From Branchiostoma floridae (Eukaryota; Chordata; Leptocardii; Amphioxiformes; Branchiostomatidae), in the NCBI RefSeq assembly GCF_000003815.2, contig NC_049990.1, positions 5,164,626 through 5,228,625 on the forward strand: a stretch of DNA of 64,000 bases, given 5' to 3'. This document shows positions 13,199 through 26,683 of the stretch, in pieces. Numbering within the stretch: position 1 is the first letter of the stretch; the number at the start of each line of letters is the position of its first letter. The position numbers and the translations under genes are program-made. The notes under the pieces are model-generated. The model was not told the origin of the DNA. It saw nothing but the letters and a program-made list of their open reading frames with translations, and did no database searches.

Positions 13199-14064
13199 TC
13201 ATCTCTTCTTGCCCCCAAATCCACAGATGAGAGGCATGAAAGAACTGGTGATGGTTGGCTTCTTCGGCCTGCCCGTCACCTCGTCAGGGAGGCAGAGGTA
13301 ACAACGCTTACACACAGGCCGCATGTCGAACTCGAAAAACTTCGTTCTATGGGTAAATAAAACAAAAGGAAACCACCAATTTTACATTAGATATGTATTG
13401 TATCATCTCTCCTAGAGGAGTAGTCGACGCAGGTTAGCTGAATAAGAGATGAAGTCGCGAACAAACACCAATAAACACTACAGTATACTGCCAATACACC
13501 AATGCACCTAGTTCGAGAAGACCTTGGATTTGCGCATTATGATCGCACATGTGGTATTTTCATCATCAAAAGTAGAAGTAGCTTGGCATGCAATACTACA
13601 TGATATGAGGCAAATAGGACATTCAATTAAAGGATGAGTACATATTTATAACTGTACGGTATACTCACTTTAAGGTAAACCTGATGTCACAGAACGGGCA
13701 CGTGAAGCAGTCCTCGCACCATACTTTGTTGAACACTTTCACAGCTGAGAAACAATGATATTGAGATATAGTCAAACAGTCTTTATAATGCGGATTGTAT
13801 CAAACTGTAGTATGATAATCAGCCTGTGGGTACTGTAGTTTATGCCAGTGGAGGTATGTCGCTAAAGCCTTAATATTAGTGACTGCAATAGATGTATGAA
13901 GTTTTTTTTGTACTGCCTGCTATTAAGCGTACATGTACCTGAGCATACGCATGCAGGACAAGCCCTGTACTATGCAAAGGTGACACTTGCTTCATGAAAC
14001 AAACATTAAACTCACCATCTCCAGTGATTGGAACGTTGCAGTGGTAGCATCTGTCTGCGACTAG
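13199..14064 (-). other. Gene B LIM2 exons
   Basis: Exons 14064-14016 (CYHC), 13744-13669 (WCEDCFTCPFC, FTLK) and 13346-13199 (FFEFDMRPVCKRC, then a 27-residue tail). The third ligand is Cys in place of His, the same substitution recalled for PINCH LIM5. Confidence 0.8.
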
Positions 14065-17000
14065 CTGAAATATACACATAATCACAGGTATGTCAGGCAT
14101 TTGTCTTTGAATATGCAACATGCAAAATTTTCTGTATGGCATTATAATGATTGATTCTTAGATACCTGTAACGCCATGTTTATCTATTCTTTGTCCCTGT
14201 ATTTCTGCTATTTCTGTATATATTGATTCATAATATATTGACTTAAGTGCATGTGTACATTGAAAAATGCAAGTGTCTCTTACCTCATCGTAATGTTTCT
14301 CGCAGTAGGGTACTCCCTCAAACTCGAAGTATGGCTGTCCCACAAGTTCAAATGGCAACGAGCACTTTCCACAAACGAAATGCTAGAAAACAATAACTAA
14401 AGGTTAGCTGAACGCATACGATCACTGCTGTACAGTTAAAGAAACGGTCAAATTATTATTGAAATACAAATATATGTTGCTATGTGTAAAGAATATGTAT
14501 CACACGTTAAAGTTTTAGCTCATTTCTTTGTTATGATGTTGTATGTATGTGATTTACCTCTCGATGCCATCTCTTGCCTGCTCCTTCCACAAAGCTCTCA
14601 GTGAGAATGCGCCTGAAATATAACATTGAATCAAATCTTTACTAGCAGTCTGTGCATATTTCTTACATTTATGTAAATTCAAATGGGACATGTAGGATGT
14701 ACACGCTTGTGTTATGATGTACAATTATACAGCGGTAATTCACAGATTCAATAAACCTTTGCTGAAACATGCACCAACAAAGATTCCTTTAATCTCACAT
14801 TGAATGTATCATTAATAAATCACTAGTTCAATATTTCTAGTATTGTGGTACGTCGAGACACAATATTAGTAATGATTCCAATTGTTCCCTACCTGCAGGC
14901 ATGGCACTTTTCAGGCTTTCTGACTTTGTCCATGTGATTGTGTCCACTTCGCCTCCAGAAGTCGAATGGGGATGAAAGTCTGCAATGAGAATAGGAATGT
15001 CATTACATGGGCTATATGGAAAGTAATTTGAGAACCACTAAGTGCACATTTAGGTTAATCTAAAACATGCCAATTTGTTATTGCTATTGAATCTGAGTAG
15101 TCACCCTAATGTTGAATTTCGTATGCCATGGCCACTCAGTGTTGACATGATGATGAAAAAGAACACTAGAAAAGAAGCAAGATTCTTCTTCCCAGTAAGT
15201 TAAACTTAATTTACCTTTTCTTTGACTTTGGGGATTCATACAGGAATGCATCTGTAACAAATATAGAAGACTTGGTTAGTTTTTAACATCGTTTGCTGCA
15301 GGCCTTCATAGTGGTCTTGATCGATGATGCTCTCACAACGATAGCCCTGTGTAGATTATCATGAGCAAAGCGATGCTTTGTTTACCACAAGTGTCTCCCT
15401 TGTTCCGAAATAAGGTATGGCAAATGTTTGTCTTACCTGGATCTTCTGCTCCGATTGGGGACGGTCGTGAGGGTTTCCTAAAAAAGGTAACGCTTCATGA
15501 GATGCTGCATGGGGATCTAAATACATAGATACCGGCAGTGGAAACGTGCATAACTTTATCTAAATACAAAGATGAACATCGAAAAAGGAGAGGAGGTGTA
15601 GTATAAAAATACATTGGCTTTACCTCCTTCGTCTCCATAGACTAGATTCACTTATTTGGAGGTCGAATTCCTTTGCTTGCTTCTTTCGCTGAGGTGAACG
15701 CTGAGACTTGCTAAAACAAACACAATAAATTATATCAAACAACAAACATCATCATAGGTACACAGATATTGTAGATGATACATTTTATCTATAGGTAGAT
15801 GAATAGATAGATGGATACTAGATAGATAAATAAATATATTTGATTACCTTCGTTGGACTGGAACACTCAACTTGTTCTTCCGCTTTTTGACTAAGGACCG
15901 TGGATCGAAAGAGGCTGCCCTGTCCCTGATGATCCTGGGAGGGAAAGGCAGAGTAAGTCCGTGACACATGGAACATGGATTCAATCTTGTTGTACGAGTA
16001 GACCATCCTTACAGTGTACAAATATGTGCTATAGCATTCAATGAAAAACGCGATATATAATCCAGGAATAGTTATTTACACATTCACTCCAGTTTTGTAT
16101 CTGTATTTACGGACGGTCCTGTACGTTTGTTGTGTCCAGAAGGTACTTGTGAAAAGACATGTATAAACAGCATAGGTGAATACTACTAGCAATATAGGGA
16201 ATATATTAATGTCTTTTGATTCTTGATGTGGTAGGTACTTAGAAAAGCAGTGGGTCGTTCCCAACCTGTATCAATACAGTGATAGCGACCATGGCATACG
16301 CCATGTGATCTGTAATGCGTCTTATTGCCCACTATGACCCCCCCTCCCCAAGATTCAAACGATCCTACCACGGTTGATGATCCGGTGATGACGTCGATGA
16401 CGTCAGTCGGTGTAGATCCTTGCAGGAGTCTTCAAGAGCCTTCAGAGATCTGTTCAGGTCCTCCCGTGACGTGGTGAGGTCATCGACCTCCTGCTGCTGC
16501 CGTTTCTTGTAGTAGTGAGGCATGGAGCTGGTCTTGATGGTGCCGGCGGATGTAGGGTGCTCGGTGACCCGCGGAAGGCTGGCGTGCCTGGTCGGTACGA
16601 AGTCGGATACGGGCCTGTCGATCCTGGATCTACAAATGTAGAAACATGGGAGATTGAGATTGTATTTTCTTCTAACATCTTTGACTTTATTTGAATTCCA
16701 CAGGTACAATGTGGACACTATAGCTAGACAACTGATATTGTGAGCTATAGAACTGTAGTTATTTAGATGCCATACTTTGTACCTCGTACAGTTGTTGTGC
16801 AATAAAGTTATATACTCAATTTCATGTGATCACATAACAAAATATCTGGATTTGTTTCAACATATCATTCTTAATGAGTTTTCGTTGTCTTCTAACAACA
16901 CAGCCAGCAAATCCCGTATAAATGATATAATAGTAATGATATCTAATCGTTTCTTTTAACCTTTTAAGTTCCTCCTAGACAAGTGTTCCTTTATCTTGAA

Positions 17001-17596
17001 GAGAAAACCTGTTCCTGTAAAGCAAGTTACCACCAGTGGACCAGCTTCAAGCTGGGATATGCTTGTACTGTGTGATCCAAGGGCTTTATAAACGGATATT
17101 AGCACCACTCTATTCATCATATGATGTAGGAAGAACTTAACTGAATGTAACTGTTCCCACAACATCAGTGTCAGTATGAACCAAAAAGGTATGATAAGGG
17201 CCTCTGAATGTAATGATCGAATATGAGTACATACGCATAGTTCGATGCAGCCCGTTGATGTGCCACCATGGACCGTGTCTTCTCCTTGACGGTCGCGGCT
17301 CGCAGTGCGTACAGCAGCCGAGAGATTTCCTTATGTTCCTCGTCCATGGTCAGCACTCTCCCGTTAGTCGGTGTGATGCAGTCCTCCTCGTCTGAGCCAG
17401 TGGAAGTGACGTGGTTGTTTGGGGAGGTGTAGGGAGCATTGCCGATTGTGGCTTCCGGCGTGAGAACGTGGTAGACCCTTTTCTGGTCTTGTTGGTGGTG
17501 GTATCTGTGTCTTCTTCCTGACATCTTCTGTTTCTTTAGTTGTTCAGCTAGATGATGGACGTCTTGATGCTCATCAACCATATCTTTCACAGTTAT
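13199..17596 (-). CDS. Gene B: two-LIM-domain protein, PINCH-LIM4/5-like (5' exon not found)
   Basis: Twelve exons: 17596-17235, 16629-16369, 15934-15848, 15710-15624, 15477-15437, 15251-15215, 14979-14893, 14612-14558, 14382-14284, 14064-14016, 13744-13669, 13346-13199. All have GT-AG junctions and the frame is continuous, giving 462 residues to the TGA at 13201-13199. Residues 1-120 hold VKDMVDEHQDVHHLAEQL and LTMDEEHKEISRLLYALR, the same helix pair as gene C. Residues 121-290 are basic, disordered linkers with a short coiled-coil-like stretch (SREDLNRSLKALEDS). LIM1 (about 316-372) has CHAC, WHREHFVCGKC and PYCEKHYDE. LIM2 (about 377-435) has CYHC, WCEDCFTCPFC and RPVCKRC. The short tail ends GFGGKKR. 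From memory the pair matches PINCH/LIMS LIM4-LIM5 better than other LIM families, though PINCH has five LIM domains and no such N-terminus. Likely an intracellular protein-binding adaptor. The first exon starts at a phase-0 acceptor and no ATG exon was found. Confidence 0.82.
14284..14979 (-). other. Gene B LIM1 exons
   Basis: Three exons: 14979-14893 ends with CHAC, 14612-14558 carries the loop to WHRE, and 14382-14284 carries HFVCGKC and YCEKHYDE. The eight zinc ligands (C, C, H, H/C region, C, C, C, H/D) are all present, so the domain should fold. The FVCGKC...YCEKHY layout is PINCH-LIM4-like. Confidence 0.8.
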
Positions 17597-17689
17597 CTGA
17601 AATATGAACACAGATGGTTTAACACTGGTGTCTATAGAATGTAACTGTCAGTAACAGTATTGGAGAAAAAGGTAGTCTCAGAACCAAGA

Positions 17690-17885
17690 GGCCCAGTGTT
17701 CAAAGCACATGACATGCCTCTGGAGTTTGTGCCCCTTGGAAAGACACATGACTTTCCTCACTCCTCATAGGTGTGAAAATTGGTACCTGCAGTTGGCGAG
17801 ATAAAAGTCGATAGAAGGAGAGGGATGGGCTTTGTCGTTCAATACCTTACCCTGGTAACAACCCACTGCCTCTACGGCCTAAAAA
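17690..17885 (+). repeat. SINE-like fragment
   Basis: It contains GTGCCCCTTGGAAAGACACA, then GACTTTCCTCACTCC and GGTGTGAAAAT. This is a diverged copy of the consensus seen at 25743-25800. Confidence 0.55.
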
Positions 17886-20312
17886 AGGCTGAGACTACCT
17901 TTACCTAACTTTTCATTCTTGCTTCACTCGCCTACTACTAGTGCTAGTACTTGTAATCAAATTATTTAGAACGTATACCTTTATCATCCTGGCTCACCTG
18001 CACTTAGTTTTTGAGAGCAGAAACGTACAATAAAGGTCTTCGTCATTGTATGAAATGAATAGGAACGTTGCAGTGTCCAGACTACTAGGCTAAGCTTTCC
18101 CTATAATTGGAAATGCAGGATGTGCGTCTATCCTTGCAAATCGGAAGGTAATTCAAACAGCAGGACGTTCGTTGTTCTTTTTCCCCCCAGATCATTGTCT
18201 TCTCATCACAGGATGTTGATTGTGTAATCCTAGACAGTCTACCTGTACCATTTTTCAAACTTTTCGTGATGAGTGTCATATTGTGTTCTCCGAAGACGCA
18301 TAGAACTACTCGGTCGAACGGACATATAGTAGTCAACTTTTCGTGGACAAGAGCCCTCCTTGCAGAAATTTAAACTAGACATTATGTATACCATAACATA
18401 ACATCAATGCGTTGTGTGTTATTCAGAGGGGAGCAGAGAGAGGGAAAGTTAATGTGTTACCTTGTAATCTCTTGTATGTTACCCTGCTGTACATGTAACG
18501 TGTGTTCTTACAATGTAATACTAGTTTCTATATTAGTATCCATATTACCTGTATAACATGTATTAAATCCGCTCGCTGACTCCCAATTTATAAACTGTTC
18601 CAACTTACATAGAGGTCAGGGGTCAGTCGGCGGTCGCCATCTTTATTCAGAAAACCGGTGGTGCAGGTAACGACTGCCAAAAGGTGCTGTTTACATAGCC
18701 TTCTGCCCGCGCCTTTTGTACGAAACTACCACAACGATGCGCTAATAACACGGAGTTACTATATCTTTATAATTGAATGACAAAAAAATTTCGAAAAAAA
18801 ATTATACAACTTTATCAGTAACGTTCCACTGAAAGGAGATGTGCGCTGTAGACTGATAAGTGTGTTTTGGTATTGTGCCAAGTGGCACAGAAGGCATGTC
18901 AGAATGCGAACTGACAGGGATGTTCCATACCACCCTTAGGCGAGGCCTAATCTAAGCTGGACGCGTGCCACATTGTACCAGTGTGTTCCAGTCATGCCTT
19001 AAACCTTCCTTTCCCTTGACATAAGTTCGATATTCGACTCAACGAAAGCCAATAATTGATATCGATAAACGATAACGAGTTTGTTATTCAATAACAAATG
19101 TTACAGCTAATGTTATTCGCCGTACACAAATGTTAGAGTGAGACATGTTCTGTCTTGTTCAGGTGTCAGATTAAGCAGAAACCACAACAAAGGTGGGGTC
19201 TTCCTGACGATCCATGACTTCTGCCCAGCCGAAAACCGCTAAAGCTTCCTAGAAACCGTGTGACAGGGCCTGGGTTACAAACGGATGTACAAGATAAAGA
19301 TCTTCTAATAGATTGCAGGTGTTCTTCGGTCATGTTCAACACCGCTACATTTCGTGTTATGACCATTTTCTTGACACGTTTTCTGTTGTATTCTGTAATA
19401 CTTCTATTTCACACTGCATCCCCTACGAAAAATATTTGTTTCGGGTTTATAAGGAATTAGCATTACCCCTAGCCTCTCTTTCTGAAAAAGGACATTTTAG
19501 ACAGACCAACCCGGAACAGATATAGACGTTAGATGACCTTCTCTTCATACGGAAATAGGAAAGAGTTTTGAGATTTGTATTTATCCTTACAAAACCTACC
19601 TTGTTCTATGAGCCAAAAATCACCCCTTTGATACGAAAAGTAACCGATAGATCATCATATGTACTGTATGGGACGCCGCACCTTCAGCCCACCTATATGT
19701 GTGACGTGGTTTAGTTTTACGATGTAGGTGCGAACTTACACGTAGACATTAGCTGGCGATTTTAAAGACAAGAAACCTACTTATTTTTTTTTTACATGGG
19801 GCGAACTCGTAAAAAAACGTACGTCAATGCATATACAGTGATGTCAACCAATATGGGTCACTCGGTGGTGAATCATTATTGACACCTTGTCCAATTTATG
19901 TTAATCTACATAGTTCATTTGAAACTAGAAGTTGAAACACTTTATCAAACGTTGAGGTATAAACGATGATAACCCATAAAAAAGTATGCGCACGCTTTTG
20001 TGTTTCAGCAACAAGCTATTGAATTACCGATCATGAGTAACATGAACAACTGCTTAACACGTAGAAACAACTATAATCCCATCAACCGCGTCGGTCAACT
20101 GAATGCCTGATAATTACAGACCATGTGGCATTCTTTTGACCCCTCTGCCTCAAAGCGGTAAAACTACACCAGGCTGTGGGAAGGTAGGGAGGGGGGAGGG
20201 GGAGATTGTGTTTTACTTCATATATGAACCACCTGTACAGCAAAAATATACGCTAAATATTGTAGAATATCTTGTGAACTATATGGGTACTTGTTACACT
20301 GATATAATCTCT

Positions 20313-20440
20313 AGGCAGATCTTGCTGTGGCATACGATGGTATCGTAAGCTTGGGTAGGAGTTTAGCAATATAACTTCTCTACCGGGTAAACTCCTTCCC
20401 AAGCTTACCATTACTGTCTTATGCCACATCAAGATCTACC
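20313..20440. repeat. Foldback (inverted repeat) element, about 128 bp
   Basis: Left arm 20313-20367 and right arm 20385-20440 are imperfect reverse complements, sharing AGATCTTGxTGTGGCATA and TAAGCTTGGGxAGGAGTTTA, around a 17-base loop. It is most likely a small non-autonomous element or a remnant of one. Confidence 0.8.
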
Positions 20441-21179
20441 TGGAAATTGACAATCACACTGCACAACACGTTTAATGCCCAATAACGCTATACCAATGGA
20501 AGTTCATATCAGATACTGTATATACAGTGAAACTACAGATACAGGTGTCTATATATAGGTATGTACACTTCGCTGGCTAGGATAAGTATCATGACTTAAA
20601 AGCTTTATCCACACCGACGGCGATTCTACAAAGAAAGAGTTGTAAACTCACCTTGGTCTATTAGACTGGCAAAACGAGGGTGATCCTTACACTGAAATCC
20701 TGAACAAAATGTGGGTCTATTTCTCCACCTGCTGAATTTTTGTCGCTGACTGTTTTGTGTATACAAGTGAGTCAAACAGCCGGTTGCACAACTTCCGGGG
20801 ACCTACCTTTTACCTAAACAAGTGTGCCAATGACACGCAGTGACATCTGTCTATGCAATACCAGGAAATGTTTGCTATGAGTTACTGAAATGATCTTAAC
20901 ACCTATAGACAGTACTCACCCACGCTCAAACCGCCCGCTGGGTGCCGTACAGCTTTACTTGAAGTTTGCACAATAGGCAGGTAGACCGTGAACACTTGCG
21001 GGGACCTCCTTTCGTGAGTGCTGTCCTCCACTTCCGGTCGTGTTCGTCCGTGACTCGCACGCCCAGGAAGTGATCTTACTAATCATCGCTCAATGCCTGT
21101 CAATCAAAAACTTACCTCATGGAAAATTTTATGAGTTATATATGAGGGCCTCTTCCTGTGTATTTCTTGGTAATAGATA

Positions 21180-21915
21180 CGTAAGAATTGTCAAAATGGA
21201 ACATGTCATCATATGTGTGTCAAGACGGTCAGTTTTTCCATGTAACAGCATTTGTACAGGTATATTTAAGTCAAAGTATCTGCACACATATAAATCGTTC
21301 AACAACTATGACGTCTACGAAATAAAGATGTAACTTAAATGGAAATAAGAAATTTTGTTATCTGAATATTGCTATAAGGTACCGCACATTTCATTACTCC
21401 TGTATAACCCATTATTATAATCTTCACAACTTATTCTCTAATTTAATTTTGTCAAAATGGAACATGACATCATATGTTTGTTATGGCGGTCACTTTTTCC
21501 CATGTTTATATTGCAGGTGTAAATATGTACATACAGGTGCAAATGTCAATCGTTGAATAGCCGTTGGCCTTTTCCTATGACGTGTAATTCATCTCATTAA
21601 TATGTAAATGTGATCCTTTATTACCTCACATCTCACCTACTTAAGTAATTTAAGGTTTAATTGAAGGGCGTTCTTGATAGGTGCATAACTGTGGTTAGCG
21701 GCACCTGTTAGAAATATTGCCCATAGCTATATATAGGTCCATATGTTTGTTAAGAGGCGGTTACTTTTTCCCATGTCTATATTACTAGTGTAATATGTAC
21801 AAACAGGTGCAAATATCAATCGTTGAATAAAAGTTGGCTTTCTATGTTTACGTGGAGGGCGTTCTTAATAGATGCATAACTGTTAGTTAGCAGCACCTTT
21901 TAGAGATATTGCCCA
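21180..21915. repeat. Tandem repeat, period about 285 bp, three diverged copies
   Basis: The copies start near 21188, 21452 and 21745. Shared blocks include CATATGTTTGTTA...GGCGGT, CTTTTTCCCATGT, GGTGCAAATxTCAATCGTTG and GGGCGTTCTTxATAGxTGCA. The third block occurs with the second and third copies. Confidence 0.7.
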
Positions 21916-23164
21916 TAACAAAAGTCCCCGGAAAATGGTAAATGAAGCGTAAGTCCTTGTCAACATCTTGTAAGATTTATAGTCTTTAAACAGTAAAGAA
22001 GTGCAATACAATCGATAGATCTTGAATAAAAAATGTCACCCACGTGTAAGTAGAAAACGCGAAGTATATGATATACGAAAGCGTCCCTTTTTTCAGTATG
22101 TAGGGCGACTTGTAGTACAGGTTAGGATTGTGTAATTCATAAGATCAGACTGGTGTTGTACTGCGTCATATTGTTTACTTTGATACGTGTAGGTAAATAT
22201 CTGGGTCAAAGGTCGAATCCATTTACCGGAACTATGTTTTGAATAAACGACGAAAATTCAGGACAGATCCCCTCAGTACTCAGTACTATCTGTGAAATGG
22301 TCTGGATTGAAGTGTGCCTTATGATTATATATTTATCTTTTGATACCAGATTAAGTTGCTCAGGACACTTGTGCTCTATATGAGCTTAGTTATAATGCTG
22401 TTAACCCATTGTTTTTAGCTTAACGATCTTTATATAATTAGGTTCGAAAGGATAATGGATCCATTTTTCAAGGCGACATTTTAATCCTAGAATCCTTGGT
22501 AGTTTCTTTATTTATAGTATCATGTGCATGTTTTTTGGTGGCGTATGCTAGTGCTTCAATATCCTACTCCTTTGATACCTTAATATATCCTTAAGTACAT
22601 TTATATATCATTGCCAACAATTTGGCATTTAGTTATGAATATTTAGGATCGTCCTCACCACCCAGGGATAGCTATTTGAACTTTCACATAGAAAGTATAA
22701 AGGGTGCGGCACAGCACACAGGTCAGGTAGGTTGAACAGATTAACAAACAAGTTATGTAAAGAAACCTGACATCTGAAGTATTTGAATAATGGGGGCGGT
22801 GCTTAAAGCTAACTGATATTTTTGGCGGCTCGCCAGACGCAAACTGTTGATAGAAGCTGCGCCTCCTTGCGATTTCGTAACAGATGTTTGAGAGTGCCTG
22901 GGACCTTGGCCGGATTATAGTAATAGCAGCAATAGATATCCCTCCGTCTCATGAGATGATGGTAGCACTCATGGTGTGATTGTCGTTGGTCTCGTCTTAC
23001 GAGATTGTCAGTCCAATCCTTTCATGGCAGTCAGGTATGGTACTGTTTGGGCGTTAAAAAAGGTAGTCAGTGTTTGAGGGTTGCTGTCTCAACAAAGGCA
23101 TTGTACAGTGGGAGAATTTCAATGGATGTTTTAAGAGTCTTTGTTTATAGTTGCGTTGGTGGCG

Positions 23165-23262
23165 TTGTGAAAGGCACCTTACACAACCATTCTCACTCCA
23201 CCCAGGTAGGTGTAAATGAGCACCTGACTTTGTTTGGGGAGGTAAGAGGTCCAGCTCTCTAA
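23165..23262 (+). repeat. SINE-like fragment
   Basis: It reads GTGAAAGGCACCTTACACAA, then CATTCTCACTCCACCCAGGT, GTAAATGAGCACCTG and TTGGGGAGGTAAGAGG. This is a diverged copy of the same repeat as at 25743 and 34869. Confidence 0.6.
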
Positions 23263-25653
23263 TGCCAAAACATAGTGGATAGTATGCAATTGCGCTCACG
23301 GCTTCAAAGGGCTATGGGTACTTACCGATCAGTGAAATGCATTGAAAAAAGGATTATGCTTCCTATTGAAATACATTACCCCTTCAGAGTCAAGAAAAAC
23401 GTATGAAGACAAAGAGCAGGCATTTCCAAGAGATTAAATGTTTCAAGAGTTTTATTTCAATTTAACGTCCAGCAGATACGTAGACAAGCATACAGTATAG
23501 ATAGTACAGCAAGCGTCACTGATTATTAATCTACCATAACGTAACGACACATTTTGCAGATAGCCCATCTATTCGTTAAAGTAAAATTTAAGGTTGATGT
23601 GGACATTGACGTATCGTGTGGCTTATTTTCTACATTAACTTGGAATCCGGGCTGTTTTCAGGGTTTACACAGGCATGCACGTCGGCACCAAGGCCAGCAT
23701 TCTCCGAGGAAAGTTTGCCTCAGAACTACAGTGAAGATTGTTATATAGAACTCAGGCAGGCAAAATCCCCCGGATGGCCTCAGTTGGCCAGGTGGGGACA
23801 TACGCTGTCAGTACCGAGGAAACGAAATCTTCAGCCCCGGCAAAGACTGATGACCAGGTTACATCTACATATCCATCTGTGATACTACAGCGACACGTGT
23901 GACATTTTACAATGATTTTCTACTCAGATAACTCGTGAAATACAAGATAGGGTAGCATCTTTATTAAATAAACACTATTAAGTGGCTGCGTCTTGATAGT
24001 CGTGGATATGAAAATTTCGGGCTTCTCTTGGAATTAAGGCCGATGTTAGTGTTGGTGTTCATTACAATGTTTTAAGACGTTTTATGAATGTCGTTGCATT
24101 CTGGAAGACGCAGGGAGCTGTGGGTAACTCGGGGCAAAACATCATCATTACCATGACAACGCCTAGGAGGCGCATGCGTGTTGTACGTGAGCCGGTCTTT
24201 GTTGCCATGGTACGATTTTGCTTGCTCGCTTGCACACATGTGCACACATGGTTCACATCGTCTCCCGGCTGGCACTGATGTCCATAAAAGGTCTATGGAT
24301 GTAACTTAATGCATAATTCATTTTCAGCAACTTATGATTAGTTGACATTAGAAGAGAAGGGGGACGAACAATGTCTCTTTTCGACAATTATAAGACCTCA
24401 CAATGTGCTGTCCAGCCAATATGATAATTCAGTACCGTACATATCTTTATGGATACCTTTTTTTTCAATTTCGTATCGCCAATTTTGCATTTTCGTATTA
24501 TCAAGGAAACATAAAAAAAACAATTGATGAGTTTCACTTTTGTTTCAATTTATTAGCTGCCTACCAAAAGAAAATTATTCACCTGTTAATTGCAGATTAC
24601 AAAGTGAAGGCAGTAGGGGCAAACAATAATTTTAAAGAAATTATAATTCAATGCAATTTACATACAACCATGAAAGCAGCCCTCGTCTACAACGTAATCC
24701 ATGTACATTGGTAGTTTTTATGACAACTTAATAGTTACTTTTCTTTCACCAAGGCTTGTTATACGTACATTTCACCGAGATATTTTCATAACATTGAATT
24801 GACAGAACTATGTCTTTCAATAACTTCTTATTTTTGTGGAGAACATTCGTCGTCATGGTGACATGGTTCTTTGATTATTGTTTGAACAGAATACATTCTT
24901 AAATAAATTATTGGGAAATATATCATAAACCACAAAGCACACCTTGTTATATATACTATATACGTCAAAAGTTGCAAGTTTCGTAGTTGAAGCAATATAT
25001 TTATCTCTTCATCGTAAAGATAGTCATAATTGACAGTTACGTCTATTTCTTATTAATAAGGACTATTGCTTGTGTGCTCTTTGTCAAGAACAGTGTCCTA
25101 TGCCATCTTATAAAGCAACAGATCAATGAATTGGTGATATTGTTATCAATCTGGATATATCTATCTCTTACCATGAGATAAGCTTAATATTTTTCAAACT
25201 ATGCCTTATTGCCCTGCACTTACATTTAGGTAGAAGCAAATTTGTTTATATAGTGTCTATTAATACGATACGTATTTAGTTACACCTCTCAATACTTCGA
25301 CTTGGACAGTAAATTGACAAGAACAATGGCATTTCTTTCACCAAACATACAAATAAATAATTATAAGAATACACTTTTCCAAGTCATACTTATGGCATGG
25401 CCTTGGCCACAACATTTTTCTTTTTTTTTTAATCTTCATGACCAATATTGAATGGTTTTCTAATAACCATGCATATATTCAACATTGATCTTCTAAGCTC
25501 ATGTCCTATACATAGCAAAGTATATGGTCTTGTAATTGTTTTCTGCAATAACTAAGCTTGTCTACATTTCTTTAAACGGTTACATTTGAACGTGTATATT
25601 TACTCTTTAACGATTTATTTTATTTATTTTACGATAATGTAATACGTACGTGT

Positions 25654-26200
25654 ATGTGGGACCGCGTGGCACGATCGGGAGCGCGTTGGTCTCAGGCCCG
25701 AGAGGTCCCGGGTTCAAATCCGCTTGCCGTGTCACCGATCTTGTGCCCTTGGGAAAGGCACTTTACACGACTTTCCTCACCTAACTCAGGTGTAAATGAG
25801 TACATAGCTGCGGCTAGTGGCAGTGACAGGCCTTTGTTGTGGTGACAGGCCATAGGGGCATGTTCGGGCATGACGCACCCGCCATGACACACGAGTCAGG
25901 GGTAGGAGGAACCCCTTGCATCCTTGGTCGGAAGTCCTCCTAGGAGACGGAAACTCCAAAAATAAACCTGCATCTGCTGGGGCCGTCTTACGTGGCAAAC
26001 AGTTCTGTCCCTGTAGGATTTAGTGCGCCAGTAGACGAGAGGGTGGAGAAGGGAGTGCACACCCCTCCTTCACTTTAAAAAGTCACGTGCAGGCCAGGCA
26101 GACTGGTCGTCTAAGCAACCTTGTGTGCCTACCATTGATCTTCGGATACGAAGAAACAGCCATCAATACGTACGTGTTGTCGAAAACACCACAACGACAA
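25654..26200 (+). repeat. tRNA-derived SINE and associated repeat
   Basis: The head has a pol III A-box-like sequence (about 25666-25680, TGGCACGATCGGGAGCG) and a clear B box GGTTCAAATCC at 25711-25721. The body GTGCCCTTGGGAAAGGCACT, then GACTTTCCTCACCTAACTC and GGTGTAAATGAGTACATAG, recurs elsewhere in the window. The part after about 25860 may be a second element. It cannot be a working tRNA because no acceptor stem closes. Confidence 0.75.
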
Positions 26201-26298
26201 AGACGTGGCAGAATTGTACATTAACAAAAGCTAACATGACGGTGTTATAATAGCACATACTATATATCACTGGCTCATCCTCGTACTACTGCCTCTTG

Positions 26299-26636
26299 TC
26301 ATATAGTAAAGTTCACAAAAACACAACAAAAATATTACTCACTCCTAACGTTTCGATGTTTGTCAGACACCAACATTAGGGTTAGAATGACTGGATCTGC
26401 TTTTCCTGACTACTCATAGCCGATGTAGGTGGCGCTGCAGCAGCGAGAATGACATCCCAAACGTGGCTCAGTTTGTATCCCCCTCATTCTCATTGCTGCA
26501 GCGCCACCTACATCGGCTGTAAGTAGCAGCGAGAGAAAGATCCAGCTATTCTAACCCTGATGATGGTGTCTGACAGACATCGAAATGTTGGGAGTGAGTA
26601 ATATTTTCGATCTGTTTGAAGAACTTTACTATATAA
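26299..26636. repeat. Long foldback/MITE-like palindrome, about 338 bp
   Basis: The arms run from 26299 inward to 26452 and from 26484 outward to 26636. The core GATGTAGGTGGCGCTGCAGC pairs with GCTGCAGCGCCACCTACATC. The outer arms pair around GACATCGAAA and GGAGTGAGTAATATTTT. Arms are highly similar, with a 31-base loop. Confidence 0.85.
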
Positions 26637-26683
26637 GTATTTACCAAGCTGATGACTCTATTTACGGTTGCCTCTTGTCATGT

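Larger units (their letters stand above)
17597..26683. other. Spacer between genes A and B
   Basis: No coding exon recognised. It holds SINE fragments, two foldback elements and a tandem repeat, annotated separately. GC-richer patches with ACTTCCGG (ETS-like) motifs at about 20.77-21.05 kb, and a possible non-coding exon near 18.6-18.65 kb (AAGATGGCGACC then a stop, ending CTAT|gtaagt on the minus strand), are candidates for the 5' end of gene B. Confidence 0.35.

Noticed and set aside
18085-18336. 83-codon minus-strand frame upstream of gene B as its first exon
   Set aside because: It has no donor in a compatible phase that I can see, and its composition is not protein-like.
25654-25735. 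Functional tRNA gene
   Set aside because: A and B boxes are present, but no acceptor or anticodon stem forms and the body continues into a dispersed repeat; it is a SINE head.
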